A stretch of DNA of 64,000 nt, from NCBI GenBank assembly GCA_027021615.1, contig JALUTY010000096.1, positions 1 through 64,000 of the forward strand, in the 5' to 3' direction. Source of the DNA: a bacterium (lineage in GTDB: Bacteria > Desulfobacterota > Deferrisomatia > Deferrisomatales > Deferrisomataceae). The stretch's first letter is position 1; each line of letters opens with the position of its first letter. Below are positions 25,118-34,875 of this stretch, piece by piece. Position numbers and translations under genes: made by a program. The notes beneath the pieces are model-generated. The model was given only the letters and a program-made list of their open reading frames with translations. It ran no database searches and was not told where the DNA came from.

Positions 25118-28100
25118 ATGATTGAAAAGATCATCGAATGGTCGATCAACAATAAGTTTATGGTGATCCTGGCCACGGTGTTCGTGATCCTGGGCGGGGT
25201 GCTGGCCATGACCAACACCCCCCTGGATGCGATCCCGGACCTGTCGGACGTGCAGGTGATCATCTACACCGAATACCCGGGCCAGGCCCCCCAGGTGGTG
25301 GAGGACCAGGTCACCTATCCACTCACCACGGCCATGCTGGCCGTGCCTTACGCCAAGGTGGTGCGGGGATACTCGTTCTTCGGGTTCTCCTTCGTCTACA
25401 TCATCTTCGAGGACGGAACCGACCTGTACTGGGCCCGGAGCCGGGTGCTCGAGTACCTGAACTTCGTGGCCGGCCGGCTGCCCCAGGGGGTGACCCCGAG
25501 TCTGGGCCCCGACGGCACCGGGGTGGGGTGGATCTACGAGTACGTCCTCAAGGACACCACCGGCACCCATGACCTCTCGGAGCTGCGGTCCCTCCAGGAC
25601 TGGTACCTACGCTACGAGCTGACGGCCGTTCCCGGCGTGTCGGAGGTCGCCAGCGTGGGTGGGTTCGTGAAGCAGTACCAGGTCGAGGTGGATCCGAACA
25701 AGCTGTTGGCCTACGGGATCCCCATCCAGAAGGTGCGCCGGGCGATTCAGCGATCCAACAACGACGTGGGCGGCAAGCTCATCGAGATGGGGGAGACCGA
25801 GTTCATGGTGCGGGGCAAGGGGTACCTGCGAAGCATCGAGGACATCGAGAACATCTCGATCGGGGTGGACAAGTTCGGCACCCCGGTGCTGTTGAAGCAG
25901 GTGGCCGACGTGCATCTGGGGCCCGAGCTCAGGCGCGGCATCCTGGAGTGGAACGGTGAGGGCGAGGCCGTGGGCGGGGTGGTGGTGATGCGGTTCGGCG
26001 AGAACGCCCTCGAGGTGATCCGGAAGGTCAAGGAGAAGCTCAAGGACCTGGAGAAGGGCCTGCCCGAGGGCGTGGTGATCGAGACGGGCTACGACCGGTC
26101 GGCCCTGATCCTGAGAGCGGTGGACACCCTGAAGGGGAAGCTCATCGAGGAGATGACGGTGGTGGCGATCATCTGCGTCATCTTCCTGCTGCACTTCCGG
26201 TCCGCGTTCGTGGCGATCTTCACCCTGCCCGTGGGCATCCTGATGTCGTTCCTGGTGATGTACGCCCTGGGGATCAACGCCAACATCATGAGCCTGGGGG
26301 GAATCGCCATCGCCATCGGGGTGATGGTGGACGCCTCGGTGGTGCTGGTGGAGAACGCCCACAAGCACCTGGAGCACGATCGGGGCAAGCGCCCCCACAT
26401 CGAGATCATCGTGGAGGCCTCGAAGGAGGTGGGACCGGCGCTGTTCTACAGCCTCTTGATCATCACGGTGAGCTTCCTGCCGGTGTTTGCCCTGCAGGAG
26501 CAGTCGGGCCGGCTCTTCAAGCCTTTGGCCTACACCAAGACGTTTGCCATGGCGGCCTCGTCGATTCTGGCCATTACCATCATCCCGGTGCTCATGACCT
26601 TCTTCGTGCGGGAAGAGACGTTCTCGCCCGAAACGTCGCGCCGACGTCGGTTCTGGACCTGGGCCAGCGCCGTGGCCGGCCCCCCGGCCCTGGTGGTGGC
26701 CGGGGGAGTGGCGGGGCTCGCGCTCCCGGACTGGAGCCTGGTGGCGGCCCTGGGGGTGTCGGCCTTCGCGGCGGTGTGCCTGGTGCCCCAGCGGATGATC
26801 CCCGAGGCGAGGAACCCGATCAGCCGGTTCTTCATCCGCCTGTACCTGCCGTTCATCCGCACGGTGCTCAAGTGGCGCAAGACCACCGTCCTGGTGGCCC
26901 TGGTGGCCGTGGTGGTTACCTGGTACCCCCTGTCGCGGTTGGGCAGCGAGTTCATGCCACCCCTGAACGAGGGGGATCTCCTGTACATGCCCACGACGCT
27001 CCCGGGGATCTCCATCACCAAGGCCAAGGAGATCCTCCAGCAGACCGACAAGATCATCCAGAGCTTTCCCGAGGTGCACCACACCCTGGGCAAGATCGGC
27101 CGCGCCGAGACAGCCACCGACCCGGCGCCCCTGTCGATGATCGAGACCACCATCATGCTCCGGCCCCAGGTGGAGTACGAGGAGATCCCGGTTCAGCGGT
27201 TCTTCTCGGGCTGGCCGGGCTGGCTCAAGGAGCCCCTGACCTGGATCTGGCCCGAGGTGAAGCGGGGCAAGGTGCTCCACGAGTGGCGCAAGAAGAAGGT
27301 AGAGCGGTTCTTCTCGAGCTGGCCCGACTGGATCCGAGCACCCCTGGCCAAGATCTGGCCCGAGGAGCGGTACCTTACCACCGACGAGCTGGTGGAGGAT
27401 CTGGACCGGGCCATCCAGTTCCCGGGGCTCACCAACGCCTGGACCATGCCGATCAAGACCCGGATCGATATGCTCTCCACCGGCATCAAGACCCCGGTGG
27501 GGATCAAGCTGATGGGGCCGGATCTGCAGGTGCTCTCGGATCTGGGTGCCAAGATCGAGGCGGTGGTGCGGGACATCCCGGGCACGCTGTCGGCCTACTC
27601 CGAGCGGGTCACCGGCGGCAACTACGTGGACTTCGAGATCGACCGCAAGGAGATTGCCCGGTACGGCCTCACGGTGCAGGACGTGCAGGACGTGATCATG
27701 ACCGCCATCGGCGGCATGAACGTGACTTACACGGTCGAGGGGCTCGAGCGCTACCCGGTGAACCTGCGCTACAGCCGGGAGCTGCGGGACGACCTGGAGA
27801 AGCTCCGCCGCGTGCTGGTGCCCACGCCCACCGGGGCTCAGGTGCCCCTGGGGCAGCTGACGAAGATGTCGATCATTAAAGGCCCACCGAGCATCAAGAG
27901 CGAGAACGCCCGCCAGACCGCGTGGATCTACGTGGACCTGAAGGGGGTGGACGTGGGGTCTTACGTGGAGCAGGCCAAGAAGGTGGTGGAGCGGGAGGTG
28001 AAGTTCCCGGCGGGGTACTCCATCGTGTGGTCCGGCCAGTACGAGTACATGCAGAAGGCCCGTAAGACCTTGAACGTGATCGTCCCGATCACCCTGGTCG

Positions 28101-28642
28101 TGATCTTCCTGCTGCTGTACCTCCACTTCCACAGCATCGCCGAGGCCACCATCGTGATGGCGAGCCTGCCGTTTGCCCTGGTGGGCGGGGTGTGGCTCCT
28201 GTTCCTTCTGGGCTACAACCTCTCGGTGGCCGTGACCGTGGGGTTCATCGCCCTGGCCGGTCTGGCGGCGGAGACCGGGGTGGTGATGCTGGTGTACCTG
28301 GACGAGACGTTCCACCGACGCCGGACCCACGCCCTGATGAAGACCACCGGGGACCTGCACGCCTCGATCATCGAGGGCGCGGTGGAGAGGGTCCGGCCGA
28401 AGCTCATGACCGTGGCCACCACTCTGATTGGGCTGCTGCCCGTGATGTGGGGCCACGAGACCGGCTCCCAGGTGATGAAGCGGATCGCGGCGCCCATGGT
28501 GGGCGGGCTGATCTCGTCGACGATCCTCACCCTGGTCATCATCCCGGCGGTGTACGATATCTGGAAGCGTTGGGAGCTGAGGGGCGTCCTGGCCCACGGC
28601 CCGGCCACGGACGCGGCGCCCGAGGACGACGAAGAAGGGTAG
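25118..28642 (+). CDS. cusA: CusA/CzcA-family heavy-metal RND efflux pump
   Basis: This 1174-residue inner-membrane proton antiporter exports Cu(I)/Ag(I) or a related metal. It starts MIEKIIEWSINNKFMVILAT and shows family motifs LDAIPDLSDVQVIIYTEYPG, GIAIAIGVMVDASVVLVENA (TM4 charged residues), and GFIALAGLAAETGVVMLVYL near the end. It is longer than the ~1045-residue E. coli CusA. There are extra hydrophobic residues around 500-560, and an inserted duplicated segment at about 690-750 (RFFSGWPGWLKEPLTWIWPE and RFFSSWPDWIRAPLAKIWPE). It sits between the adaptor and the PII-like gene. Metal choice is inferred from the neighbours. Confidence 0.93.
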   Translation: MIEKIIEWSINNKFMVILATVFVILGGVLAMTNTPLDAIPDLSDVQVIIYTEYPGQAPQVVEDQVTYPLTTAMLAVPYAKVVRGYSFFGFSFVYIIFEDGTDLYWARSRVLEYLNFVAGRLPQGVTPSLGPDGTGVGWIYEYVLKDTTGTHDLSELRSLQDWYLRYELTAVPGVSEVASVGGFVKQYQVEVDPNKLLAYGIPIQKVRRAIQRSNNDVGGKLIEMGETEFMVRGKGYLRSIEDIENISIGVDKFGTPVLLKQVADVHLGPELRRGILEWNGEGEAVGGVVVMRFGENALEVIRKVKEKLKDLEKGLPEGVVIETGYDRSALILRAVDTLKGKLIEEMTVVAIICVIFLLHFRSAFVAIFTLPVGILMSFLVMYALGINANIMSLGGIAIAIGVMVDASVVLVENAHKHLEHDRGKRPHIEIIVEASKEVGPALFYSLLIITVSFLPVFALQEQSGRLFKPLAYTKTFAMAASSILAITIIPVLMTFFVREETFSPETSRRRRFWTWASAVAGPPALVVAGGVAGLALPDWSLVAALGVSAFAAVCLVPQRMIPEARNPISRFFIRLYLPFIRTVLKWRKTTVLVALVAVVVTWYPLSRLGSEFMPPLNEGDLLYMPTTLPGISITKAKEILQQTDKIIQSFPEVHHTLGKIGRAETATDPAPLSMIETTIMLRPQVEYEEIPVQRFFSGWPGWLKEPLTWIWPEVKRGKVLHEWRKKKVERFFSSWPDWIRAPLAKIWPEERYLTTDELVEDLDRAIQFPGLTNAWTMPIKTRIDMLSTGIKTPVGIKLMGPDLQVLSDLGAKIEAVVRDIPGTLSAYSERVTGGNYVDFEIDRKEIARYGLTVQDVQDVIMTAIGGMNVTYTVEGLERYPVNLRYSRELRDDLEKLRRVLVPTPTGAQVPLGQLTKMSIIKGPPSIKSENARQTAWIYVDLKGVDVGSYVEQAKKVVEREVKFPAGYSIVWSGQYEYMQKARKTLNVIVPITLVVIFLLLYLHFHSIAEATIVMASLPFALVGGVWLLFLLGYNLSVAVTVGFIALAGLAAETGVVMLVYLDETFHRRRTHALMKTTGDLHASIIEGAVERVRPKLMTVATTLIGLLPVMWGHETGSQVMKRIAAPMVGGLISSTILTLVIIPAVYDIWKRWELRGVLAHGPATDAAPEDDEEG

Positions 28643-28708
28643 ACCCCTTTGAACCCGCCGTTGGGGAGGGGGCCGGCCCCCCAGCGGCACAACCCATGGA
28701 GTCACCGC

Positions 28709-29047
28709 ATGAAACTGATCCGAGCCTACATCCGCGTAGAGCGGGCCGACGAGGTCCTGGACGCCCTGAGCCATGCCGGTATCGTGAACGCCACCCTGAC
28801 CCACGTGCTGGCTGTGGGCCCCAATCAGGACCCCGACCAGAGCAAGGTGAGCATGGAGTTCGGCCGACGGGTGAACCGCATGGTCAAGCTGGAGCTGATC
28901 TGCCCGGACAAGGACGAGGGAAAGATGGTCGAGACGATCCGAAAGGCCGCCTGTACCGGACAGCCCGGCGACGGGGTGGTGGCCGTGCAGAACCTGAACC
29001 GGTTGGTGAAGATCCGCACGGCCGAGGAGAGTGTGGACGCGTTGTGA
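28709..29047 (+). CDS. PII-like signalling protein of the efflux operon
   Basis: This 112-residue protein starts MKLIRAYIRVERADEVLDAL and ends NLNRLVKIRTAEESVDAL. The fold order matches PII/GlnK (beta-alpha-beta with VKLELICPDKDEGKMVETIR and GDGVVAVQNLNRLVKIRT), but the T-loop (GPNQDPDQSKVSMEFGRR) lacks the uridylylated Tyr context of GlnB. PII-like proteins of this type are known next to heavy-metal RND genes. It could gate the pump from the cytoplasm through nucleotide or metal binding. It lies 66 bp after the pump gene in the same operon. Confidence 0.75.
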   Translation: MKLIRAYIRVERADEVLDALSHAGIVNATLTHVLAVGPNQDPDQSKVSMEFGRRVNRMVKLELICPDKDEGKMVETIRKAACTGQPGDGVVAVQNLNRLVKIRTAEESVDAL

Positions 29048-29127
29048 GGGCGGCGTCCGGCCGTTGACGGCCGGTCGTTGGGCCGGCGCACCCACGACCG
29101 CCCGCCCGGTGCCGATCGCTGTCCCGA

Positions 29128-29163
29128 GCCCCTCCGGCGGGAGCGGGTTGCCGCCGGAGGGGC
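29128..29163. other. strong stem-loop between PII-like and Met-rich genes
   Basis: GCCCCTCCGGCGG and CCGCCGGAGGGGC form a perfect 13-bp stem around a 10-base loop. No T-run follows. It may stall decay or transcription so that the Met-rich gene is expressed differently from the pump. Confidence 0.55.
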
Positions 29164-29216
29164 CTTCCAGGCCCGAACCCGCACCATCCAAACCTGAGTA
29201 CCAAGGAGAAGACGCC

Positions 29217-29756
29217 ATGAAGAAGCACACGATCTGGACCCTGGTGACCCTGCTGAGCTTGAGCCTCTCCGTTCCGGCGTTTGCCGGGCCGGACCACGGC
29301 GGCGGCATGCAGGGCGGCGGCATGAAGGGCATGCAGATGAAAGGCATGGGTATGAAGGGGTCCATGCCGATGATGGGCAAGGAGATCCGCACGACCCAGG
29401 TGAACGGTTACACGCTCACCTACCGCCTGATCGACATGAAGCAGAAGATGGAGATGATGAAGGGCATGAAGGGCATGTCCATGAAGGGCATGGACATGTC
29501 CAAGATGAAGTCCCACCACCTCATGGTGTTCGTCAAGGGGGCCGACGGAAAGCCGGTGGCCGACGCCAAGGCCGGGTTCAAGGTGGAGGGGCCGAGCGGC
29601 GCCCAGGAGCCGGTGCAGAAGGTGATGTGCATGGCCATGAGCGGCGGGTTCGGCGCGGACGTGGACCTCAAGGCCAAGGGCACCTACACGATCAAGACCA
29701 AGGTCGTGGCGGGCGACACGAAGCTCATGGACGAGTTCACGTACACCGTGGAGTGA
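29217..29756 (+). CDS. Met-rich secreted metal-binding protein
   Basis: This 179-residue protein has a signal peptide (MKKHTIWTLVTLLSLSLSVP, cleavage after AFA). Two Met-dense blocks follow: GGMQGGGMKGMQMKGMGMKG (about 24-50) and a run of K-M-G-M/S repeats (about 75-98), plus His pairs. The C-terminal half is a beta-sandwich (HLMVFVKGADGKPVADAKAG, YTIKTKVVAGDTKLMDEFTY) like YtkA/CopC-type folds. Thioether-rich motifs favour Cu(I)/Ag(I). AAGGAGAAGACGCC precedes the ATG. It closes the operon and may hand copper to or buffer it for the CusB-like adaptor. Confidence 0.75.
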   Translation: MKKHTIWTLVTLLSLSLSVPAFAGPDHGGGMQGGGMKGMQMKGMGMKGSMPMMGKEIRTTQVNGYTLTYRLIDMKQKMEMMKGMKGMSMKGMDMSKMKSHHLMVFVKGADGKPVADAKAGFKVEGPSGAQEPVQKVMCMAMSGGFGADVDLKAKGTYTIKTKVVAGDTKLMDEFTYTVE

Positions 29757-29779
29757 GACCGGGAAGCCCCATCATCCTA

Positions 29780-29821
29780 GAGACTAGAGACCAGAAACTA
29801 GAAACTAGAAACTAGAAACTA
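29780..29821. repeat. heptamer tandem repeat (GAAACTA)
   Basis: Six heptamers in a row: GAGACTA, GAGACCA and four GAAACTA. CTAG-rich, AT-rich DNA is out of character for the window. It lies just after the last efflux-operon gene. Confidence 0.85.
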
Positions 29822-29874
29822 GAGAAATTCCGGGTGCCTTGGTTCGTTGGACGGTCGGGGCTCCACCCAGGCCC

Positions 29875-29998
29875 CATGCCCCTGGAGTGTGATGCAGTAA
29901 CGCAGGCATGCTTGGAACTTTAGGAGATAAAAGAGGGCTTTTAGCCTTATGGCCTCCCAGCCTCCTAGCTTCTCAGCCTTTAAGCGGGCCGAAGGCCA
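29875..29998. repeat. octamer-array dispersed repeat
   Basis: The first part (about 29888-29955) parallels 18662-18735 (GTAACGCAGGCATG..., GGAGATAAAAGAGGGCTTTTAGCCTTAT). It ends with octamers GCCTCCCA-GCCTCCTA-GCTTCTCA-GCCTTTAA and the hairpin GCGGGCCGAAGGCC. Confidence 0.7.
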
Positions 29999-30020
29999 AA
30001 AAGCACAAGACGTGAGAAGG

Positions 30021-30053
30021 AAAAGGGCAACCCCCTCGGGGGTTGCCCTTTTT
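30021..30053. terminator. bidirectional terminator between efflux operon and pnp
   Basis: AAAAGGGCAACCCCC (30021-30035) pairs with the sequence ending TTGCCCTTTTT (30053) around a 3-base loop. It separates the convergent efflux and pnp operons. Confidence 0.9.
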
Positions 30054-30085
30054 GTAGGCTGGGGCGGGATCCAGGCCGGTCTAAC

Positions 30086-32233
30086 CTAACGTCGGCCGCC
30101 GCGCCGGTTCCGTCCGTTGTCGTGGCGGGCGTTCGACGATCCGGCCTCGTCCGGGTACAGGGCCGCCTTCCGGGAGAGCTTGATCCGGCCGGTCTGGTCG
30201 ATGCTTATGACCTTCACCGGCACGGTGTCGCCCTCCTTCATGTAGTCGGTGACCTTATTTACCCGCTCCTTGTCGATCTCACTGATGTGAAGCAGCCCGT
30301 CGGTCCCCGGGAAGATCTCGACGAACGCGCCGTAATCGGTCACCCGCCGCACGATGCCCTCGTACACCCGGCCCACCTCGGCCTCCTGGGTAAGCTCCTC
30401 GATCATCTGGATCGCCTTCTTGCACTGGTCCTCGTTGGTGCTGGCGATCATGACGCTTCCGTCGTCCTCGATGTCGATCGAGGTCTGGGTGGTCTGGATG
30501 ATCTTGCGGATCGTCTTTCCGCCCGGGCCGATCACGTCCTTGATCTTCTCGGGGTTGATCTTGATCACCGTGATCCGAGGGGCCAAGGGCGAGATGTCGG
30601 GCCGGGGGGCCGAGATGGCCTTCTCCATCTCGCCGAGGATGTGCAGCCTGCCCTGCCGAGCCTGCTCCAAGGCCTGGCGCATGATCTCGGTGGTGATTCC
30701 GGCCACCTTGATGTCCATTTGGAGGGCCGTGATGCCGTCGCGGGTGCCGGCAACCTTGAAGTCCATGTCGCCCAGGTGGTCCTCATCGCCCAGGATGTCG
30801 GACAGCACGGCAAACCTGTCCCCCTCGAGAATGAGCCCCATGGCGATCCCGGCCACCGGATGGGCGATGGGAACGCCGGCGTCCATCATGCTCAGGCTGC
30901 CGCCGCACACGGTGGCCATGGAGCTGGAGCCGTTGGACTCCAGGATCTCCGAGACCACCCGGATCGTGTACGGGAACTTCTCCTGCTCCGGCAGCAGGGG
31001 CTCCAGGGCCCGCTCGGCCAGGGCGCCGTGGCCGATCTCTCGCCGGCTGGGGGCACGGAGGAACCGGGCCTCGCCCACCGAGAACGGAGGGAAGTTGTAG
31101 TGGAGCATGAACCGTTTGTAGTACTCGCCCTCCAGGGCGTCGATCATCTGCTCATCACTCGATGTGCCCAGGGTGGTGACGACCAGGGCCTGGGTCTCGC
31201 CCCGGGTGAACAAGGCCGATCCGTGGGTGCGCGGAAGCACGCCCACCTGGCAGTCGATCGGACGGATGTCCGCCAAGCCCCGGCCGTCGATGCGGCGCCC
31301 CTCCTCCAGGATCATCCGCCGCACGTGCCGCTTGGCCAGCTCGTCGAACGCGGCCAGATACTCCTTCTCCCGAAGCCGCTCCTCCTCGGTCAGGGAGTCG
31401 AGCAGAACCTGCTTGGCCTGCCGCAGGGCCGCGTACCGGGTCTTCTTCCCGACCTCTTGGTAGGCCGGGACCCCGTGCTCGGCAAAGATCGGGGCCACCC
31501 GGACCTCCACCTCGGGGTCGGGCGTGACCTCGGGGACCTCGCGCTTGGGCTTGCCGGCCTGCTCCACGAGCCGTCCCTGAAGCTCCACCAGGCGCCGGAC
31601 CTCTGCGTGGCCCCTCTCGATGGCCCCCAGCACCTCGTCCTCCAAAAGCATGTCGGAGCCGCTCTCCACCATGGTCACAGCGTCGCGGGTGCCGGCCACC
31701 ACCAGGTTCAGCCGGCTACGCTCCAGCTGCTCCAAGGTGGGGTTCACCACGTACTCGCCGTCGATGTATCCCACCCGCACGGCCGCGATCGGTCCCTGGA
31801 ACGGGATGTCCGAGACGGACAGGGCCGCGCTCGCGCCCACCAGCCCGAGCACGTCCGGAGAGTTCTGGGAGTCGTGGGACAGCACCGTGGCGATGATCTG
31901 GGTCTCCGACCGGAAGCCCTTGGGGAACAAGGGACGGATCGGCCGGTCGATCAGCCGGGAGGCCAGGGTGTCGTAGTCGGGCGGCCGGCCCTCGCGTTTG
32001 AAAAAACCGCCGGGAATCTTCCCGGCGGCAAATGTCTTCGACTGAAAGTTCACGGTCAGGGGGAAGAAGTCCACTCCTTCCCGCGCTTCCTCGGCAGCAA
32101 CGGCCGTGACGAGCACCACGGTTCCCCCGTAGCTCACCACCACGGCGCCGTGGGCCTGGCGAGCCATGCGCCCGGTTTCGATGGAAAGGGTTCTGTCCCC
32201 CAGTTCGATCTCTACGGTTTTGGTGTCGAACAA
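30086..32233 (-). CDS. pnp: polyribonucleotide nucleotidyltransferase
   Basis: This 715-residue 3'-5' phosphorolytic exoribonuclease has two RNase PH domains ([20 protein letters not shown] near the start; [18 protein letters not shown] and [17 protein letters not shown] in the second). A KH domain ([12 protein letters not shown]) and an S1 domain ([20 protein letters not shown]) follow, with a basic tail [15 protein letters not shown]. The start codon is TTG at 32233, with ACGGAG seven bases before it. It follows rpsO by 32 bp, the usual rpsO-pnp order, and is the last gene of the rimP-to-pnp block. Confidence 0.97.
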   Translation of the reverse strand: MFDTKTVEIELGDRTLSIETGRMARQAHGAVVVSYGGTVVLVTAVAAEEAREGVDFFPLTVNFQSKTFAAGKIPGGFFKREGRPPDYDTLASRLIDRPIRPLFPKGFRSETQIIATVLSHDSQNSPDVLGLVGASAALSVSDIPFQGPIAAVRVGYIDGEYVVNPTLEQLERSRLNLVVAGTRDAVTMVESGSDMLLEDEVLGAIERGHAEVRRLVELQGRLVEQAGKPKREVPEVTPDPEVEVRVAPIFAEHGVPAYQEVGKKTRYAALRQAKQVLLDSLTEEERLREKEYLAAFDELAKRHVRRMILEEGRRIDGRGLADIRPIDCQVGVLPRTHGSALFTRGETQALVVTTLGTSSDEQMIDALEGEYYKRFMLHYNFPPFSVGEARFLRAPSRREIGHGALAERALEPLLPEQEKFPYTIRVVSEILESNGSSSMATVCGGSLSMMDAGVPIAHPVAGIAMGLILEGDRFAVLSDILGDEDHLGDMDFKVAGTRDGITALQMDIKVAGITTEIMRQALEQARQGRLHILGEMEKAISAPRPDISPLAPRITVIKINPEKIKDVIGPGGKTIRKIIQTTQTSIDIEDDGSVMIASTNEDQCKKAIQMIEELTQEAEVGRVYEGIVRRVTDYGAFVEIFPGTDGLLHISEIDKERVNKVTDYMKEGDTVPVKVISIDQTGRIKLSRKAALYPDEAGSSNARHDNGRNRRGGRR

Positions 32234-32265
32234 CGCACTACTCCGTGACGGGAAGGGAAAGGGAG

Positions 32266-32535
32266 CTACTTGCGGATGCCGAGGCGTTCGATCAGGGTGC
32301 GGTAGCGCTCGATGTCCTTCTTCTTAAGGTACTCGAGCAGCCGACGACGCTGGCCGACCAGCTTCAGGAGCCCCCGGCGGGACGAGTGGTCCTTGTGGTG
32401 GTGCTGGAAGTGCTCGGTCAGATAGCTGATCCGCTCGCTCAGGAGCGCGATCTGGACCTCGGGGGAGCCGGTGTCCCCCTCGTGGGTCTGGAACTGCTCG
32501 ATGATCTCCTGCTTTCGTTCCGGGGTGAGGGCCAT
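32266..32535 (-). CDS. rpsO: 30S ribosomal protein S15
   Basis: This 89-residue protein contains [54 protein letters not shown] and [17 protein letters not shown], matching S15 throughout. It binds the central domain of 16S rRNA. The ATG at 32535 is chosen over ATG 32541 because AGGAGG then lies eight bases away. Confidence 0.98.
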   Translation of the reverse strand: MALTPERKQEIIEQFQTHEGDTGSPEVQIALLSERISYLTEHFQHHHKDHSSRRGLLKLVGQRRRLLEYLKKKDIERYRTLIERLGIRK

Positions 32536-32662
32536 CTTCATATCCTCCTGGTACTTCCTTGTTTCTCGGGACCATCCGGCCCGTCCGGCGGGCCGGGTAC
32601 GAGCATGAACATGACTTTTTAGCACAACCGCCGATTTCGGTAAAGCGGACACCGCGTGGCGG

Positions 32663-33544
32663 TCAGGCGGCGAACACCTTCACGGGCCGCAGGCGCTGCT
32701 TCTCGACCCTGCCGACTGCCGTGAGCTCGCCGGCAGGGCCGAACACGGCCACGGGCCCCTCGCGGGGCGGGCCCGCCCACTCCACGGCGGTTCCGTGGGC
32801 CAGGCGCGCCGCCTCGTCCGGCCCGATCTCGACCCGAGGCAGCCCCTCCACCATGCGCTCGGGAGGGAGCACCCGTTCCCAGGCAGCGGTCCCCAGCTCC
32901 TCCACTTCGTCGAGGGGCACCGCATCCCCCAAGGAGAAGGGGCCGGAGCGGACCCGCTCAAGCTCCCACAGGACCGCGCCGCATCCGGCGGCCCGGCCGA
33001 GATCCCGGGCCAGCGACCGGATGTAGGTGCCGGCCGAGCACTCCACCTCCACCTCGATCTCGGGCAGGTCCACGGCGATCAGGTCCAGCCGTCGGACCTC
33101 CACGGTCCGGGCAGGGGGCTCGACCCGCTCGCCCCGTCGGGCGCGCCGGTACAGCGCCTGGCCCCCCACCTTGACGGCGGAGTATGCAGGAGGGACCTGG
33201 ATGAGTGTGCCGCGGAACCGGTCCAGCAGCCGTTCGATCTCCCCTTGGGACAGGGCAGGGACAGGGGCGGTGGCCGTGATCCGGCCGGTGCGGTCGAGGG
33301 TGTCGCGCTGCTCGCCCAGCCGGATCCGGGCCCGATAGGTCTTGGGATGACCCACCAGGTACTCGAGCAGACGGGTCGCCCGGCCGAGCCCCACCAGCAG
33401 GACCCCCGAAGCGAACGGGTCCAGCGTGCCGGCGTGGCCGGCCTTTGCGGCAGCCAAGGCGCGGCGGACCCGCACCACGGCCGTGTGGGATGTTGGACCG
33501 GGGGGTTTTGCGCAGACCAGAAGGCCCGAACGGGGAGCCGTCAT
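32663..33544 (-). CDS. truB: tRNA pseudouridine-55 synthase
   Basis: This 293-residue enzyme makes pseudouridine 55 in the T arm of tRNAs. It has the opening [20 protein letters not shown], the catalytic loop [20 protein letters not shown] (nucleophile Asp), [37 protein letters not shown] and [16 protein letters not shown] small PUA-like tail follows. The ATG at 33544 overlaps the nrnA stop by ATGA, so translation is coupled. Confidence 0.97.
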   Translation of the reverse strand: MTAPRSGLLVCAKPPGPTSHTAVVRVRRALAAAKAGHAGTLDPFASGVLLVGLGRATRLLEYLVGHPKTYRARIRLGEQRDTLDRTGRITATAPVPALSQGEIERLLDRFRGTLIQVPPAYSAVKVGGQALYRRARRGERVEPPARTVEVRRLDLIAVDLPEIEVEVECSAGTYIRSLARDLGRAAGCGAVLWELERVRSGPFSLGDAVPLDEVEELGTAAWERVLPPERMVEGLPRVEIGPDEAARLAHGTAVEWAGPPREGPVAVFGPAGELTAVGRVEKQRLRPVKVFAA

Positions 33545-34536
33545 CCCACCTCGCGCCTTCCCAGGAGCAGCTCGTCGCAGGCCGCCTCCACACGGTCGAA
33601 GATCCGCTGCCGGATCCGGGGGGCGGTGCCTTCCACCGTGGCGCCAGCCGCGTTGCGGTGGCCGCCCCCGCCGAGCTCCCGGGCGATCTCGGCCACGTCC
33701 ACCCGGCCCTTGGATCGGAACGCCACACGGTAGCGGCCCCCGGGCTCCTCCCTCAGCAGGAACCCCACCTCCACCCCGCACACCGATCGGGGGTAGTTCA
33801 CGAACCCTTCCACGTCCTCCACGCCGGTGTGGGTGGCCCGGAACATCTCCTGGGTCACCACCACGCAGGCGGCCTTGTCGCGGGGGGACAGCTCGAGGGT
33901 CTCCAGCACCCGGCTGAGCAGCCTCAAACGGTTGACCGGCTGCTGGTCGTAAACCATCTGGGCCACCCACGACGGATCCACGCCCCGGCCCACCATCCGC
34001 GAGGCGATCTCGAACGCCCGGGCGTTGGAGTTGGAGAACCGAAAACAGCCCGTGTCGGTGAGGATGGCCGTGTAGATGTTCGCAGCGGCGGTGAACCCGA
34101 CCGGTACCTGGAGCCCCACGAGCACCTCGTAGACCAGCTCGGCCGTGGCGCAGGCCGCCGGCTCCACCAGGTTGGCGTGGCCGAAGTCGCCGTTGCCCGG
34201 ATGATGGTCGATGTTGATCCACCGGGCCCTCCGCAGGGGGGCGAGGTCCACGCCGGGCCGGTCGGGGTTGCCGCAGTCCAGGAACACCACCGTGTCGTAG
34301 TCGTCCCTCTCCGGCGCGATGCCCACCCGCTCGGCCAGGGGCAGCCACACCAGGTTGGCGGGCACGCCGTCTGTGTTCACCACCTCGCAGGTCTTGCCGA
34401 GGGCCAGCAGGCCCGACAGCAGCGCCAGCGAGGACCCCACGGCGTCGCCGTCGGGGTTGCGGTGGGACAGGATGAGAACCTGCCGGGCCGGGAGGAGGGC
34501 CCGGCGCACCTCAGCGATCCGGGTCTTCCGTTGCAT
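33541..34536 (-). CDS. nrnA: DHH/DHHA1 phosphoesterase (NrnA-type nanoRNase)
   Basis: This 331-residue enzyme degrades short oligoribonucleotides and probably pAp. Motifs are ILSHRNPDGDAVGSSLALL (DHH motif I, here NPDGD), TVVFLDCGNPDRPG, WINIDHHPGNGDFG (DHH), TAILTDTGCFRFSN and the DHHA1 ending LGGGGHRNAAGA. It stands between rbfA (26-bp overlap) and truB, the common order in this operon. Confidence 0.93.
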   Translation of the reverse strand: MQRKTRIAEVRRALLPARQVLILSHRNPDGDAVGSSLALLSGLLALGKTCEVVNTDGVPANLVWLPLAERVGIAPERDDYDTVVFLDCGNPDRPGVDLAPLRRARWINIDHHPGNGDFGHANLVEPAACATAELVYEVLVGLQVPVGFTAAANIYTAILTDTGCFRFSNSNARAFEIASRMVGRGVDPSWVAQMVYDQQPVNRLRLLSRVLETLELSPRDKAACVVVTQEMFRATHTGVEDVEGFVNYPRSVCGVEVGFLLREEPGGRYRVAFRSKGRVDVAEIARELGGGGHRNAAGATVEGTAPRIRQRIFDRVEAACDELLLGRREVG

Positions 34537-34873
34537 CGCGAACGTCCTCTAGCACGGCCTGGGTCCGCAGGGCCCGCTCGAAGTCTTCGTCGTACACGAA
34601 CTTGAGCTCCGGAACCACCTTGATTCGCAGGCGGGCGCCCACGGCCCGACGCACGAAGGCCCGGGCGCTGTCGAGGCCCTTCTGGGTCTCCGAGCGCTGG
34701 AGGGGCTCCCCAAGCACCGTGTAGTAGACCCGGGCGTGGCGCAGGTCGGCACTAACCCGCACCCCCGTGATGGTCACGAACCCCACCCGCGGGTCCTTGA
34801 TCTCCCGCTGGAGCACCCAGGCGATCTCGTGATGGAGAAGGTCGGCCACCCGCTGGGTCCGTCGTGATTCCAT
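34511..34873 (-). CDS. rbfA: ribosome-binding factor A
   Basis: This 120-residue KH-like protein has RRTQRVADLLHHEIAWVLQR, DPRVGFVTITGVRVSADLRH, ARVYYTVLG and IKVVPELKFVYDEDFERALR. It assists 30S maturation at helix 1 of 16S rRNA. Its 3' end overlaps nrnA. Confidence 0.95.
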   Translation of the reverse strand: MESRRTQRVADLLHHEIAWVLQREIKDPRVGFVTITGVRVSADLRHARVYYTVLGEPLQRSETQKGLDSARAFVRRAVGARLRIKVVPELKFVYDEDFERALRTQAVLEDVRDATEDPDR

Positions 34874-34875
34874 GG

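Noticed and set aside
25607-29392. A very long open frame on the minus strand opposite the RND pump, PII-like and Met-rich genes.
   Set aside because: Low-complexity His/Leu/Gly/Gln-rich translation, antisense to clearly conserved genes. It is a shadow of GC-rich third positions.
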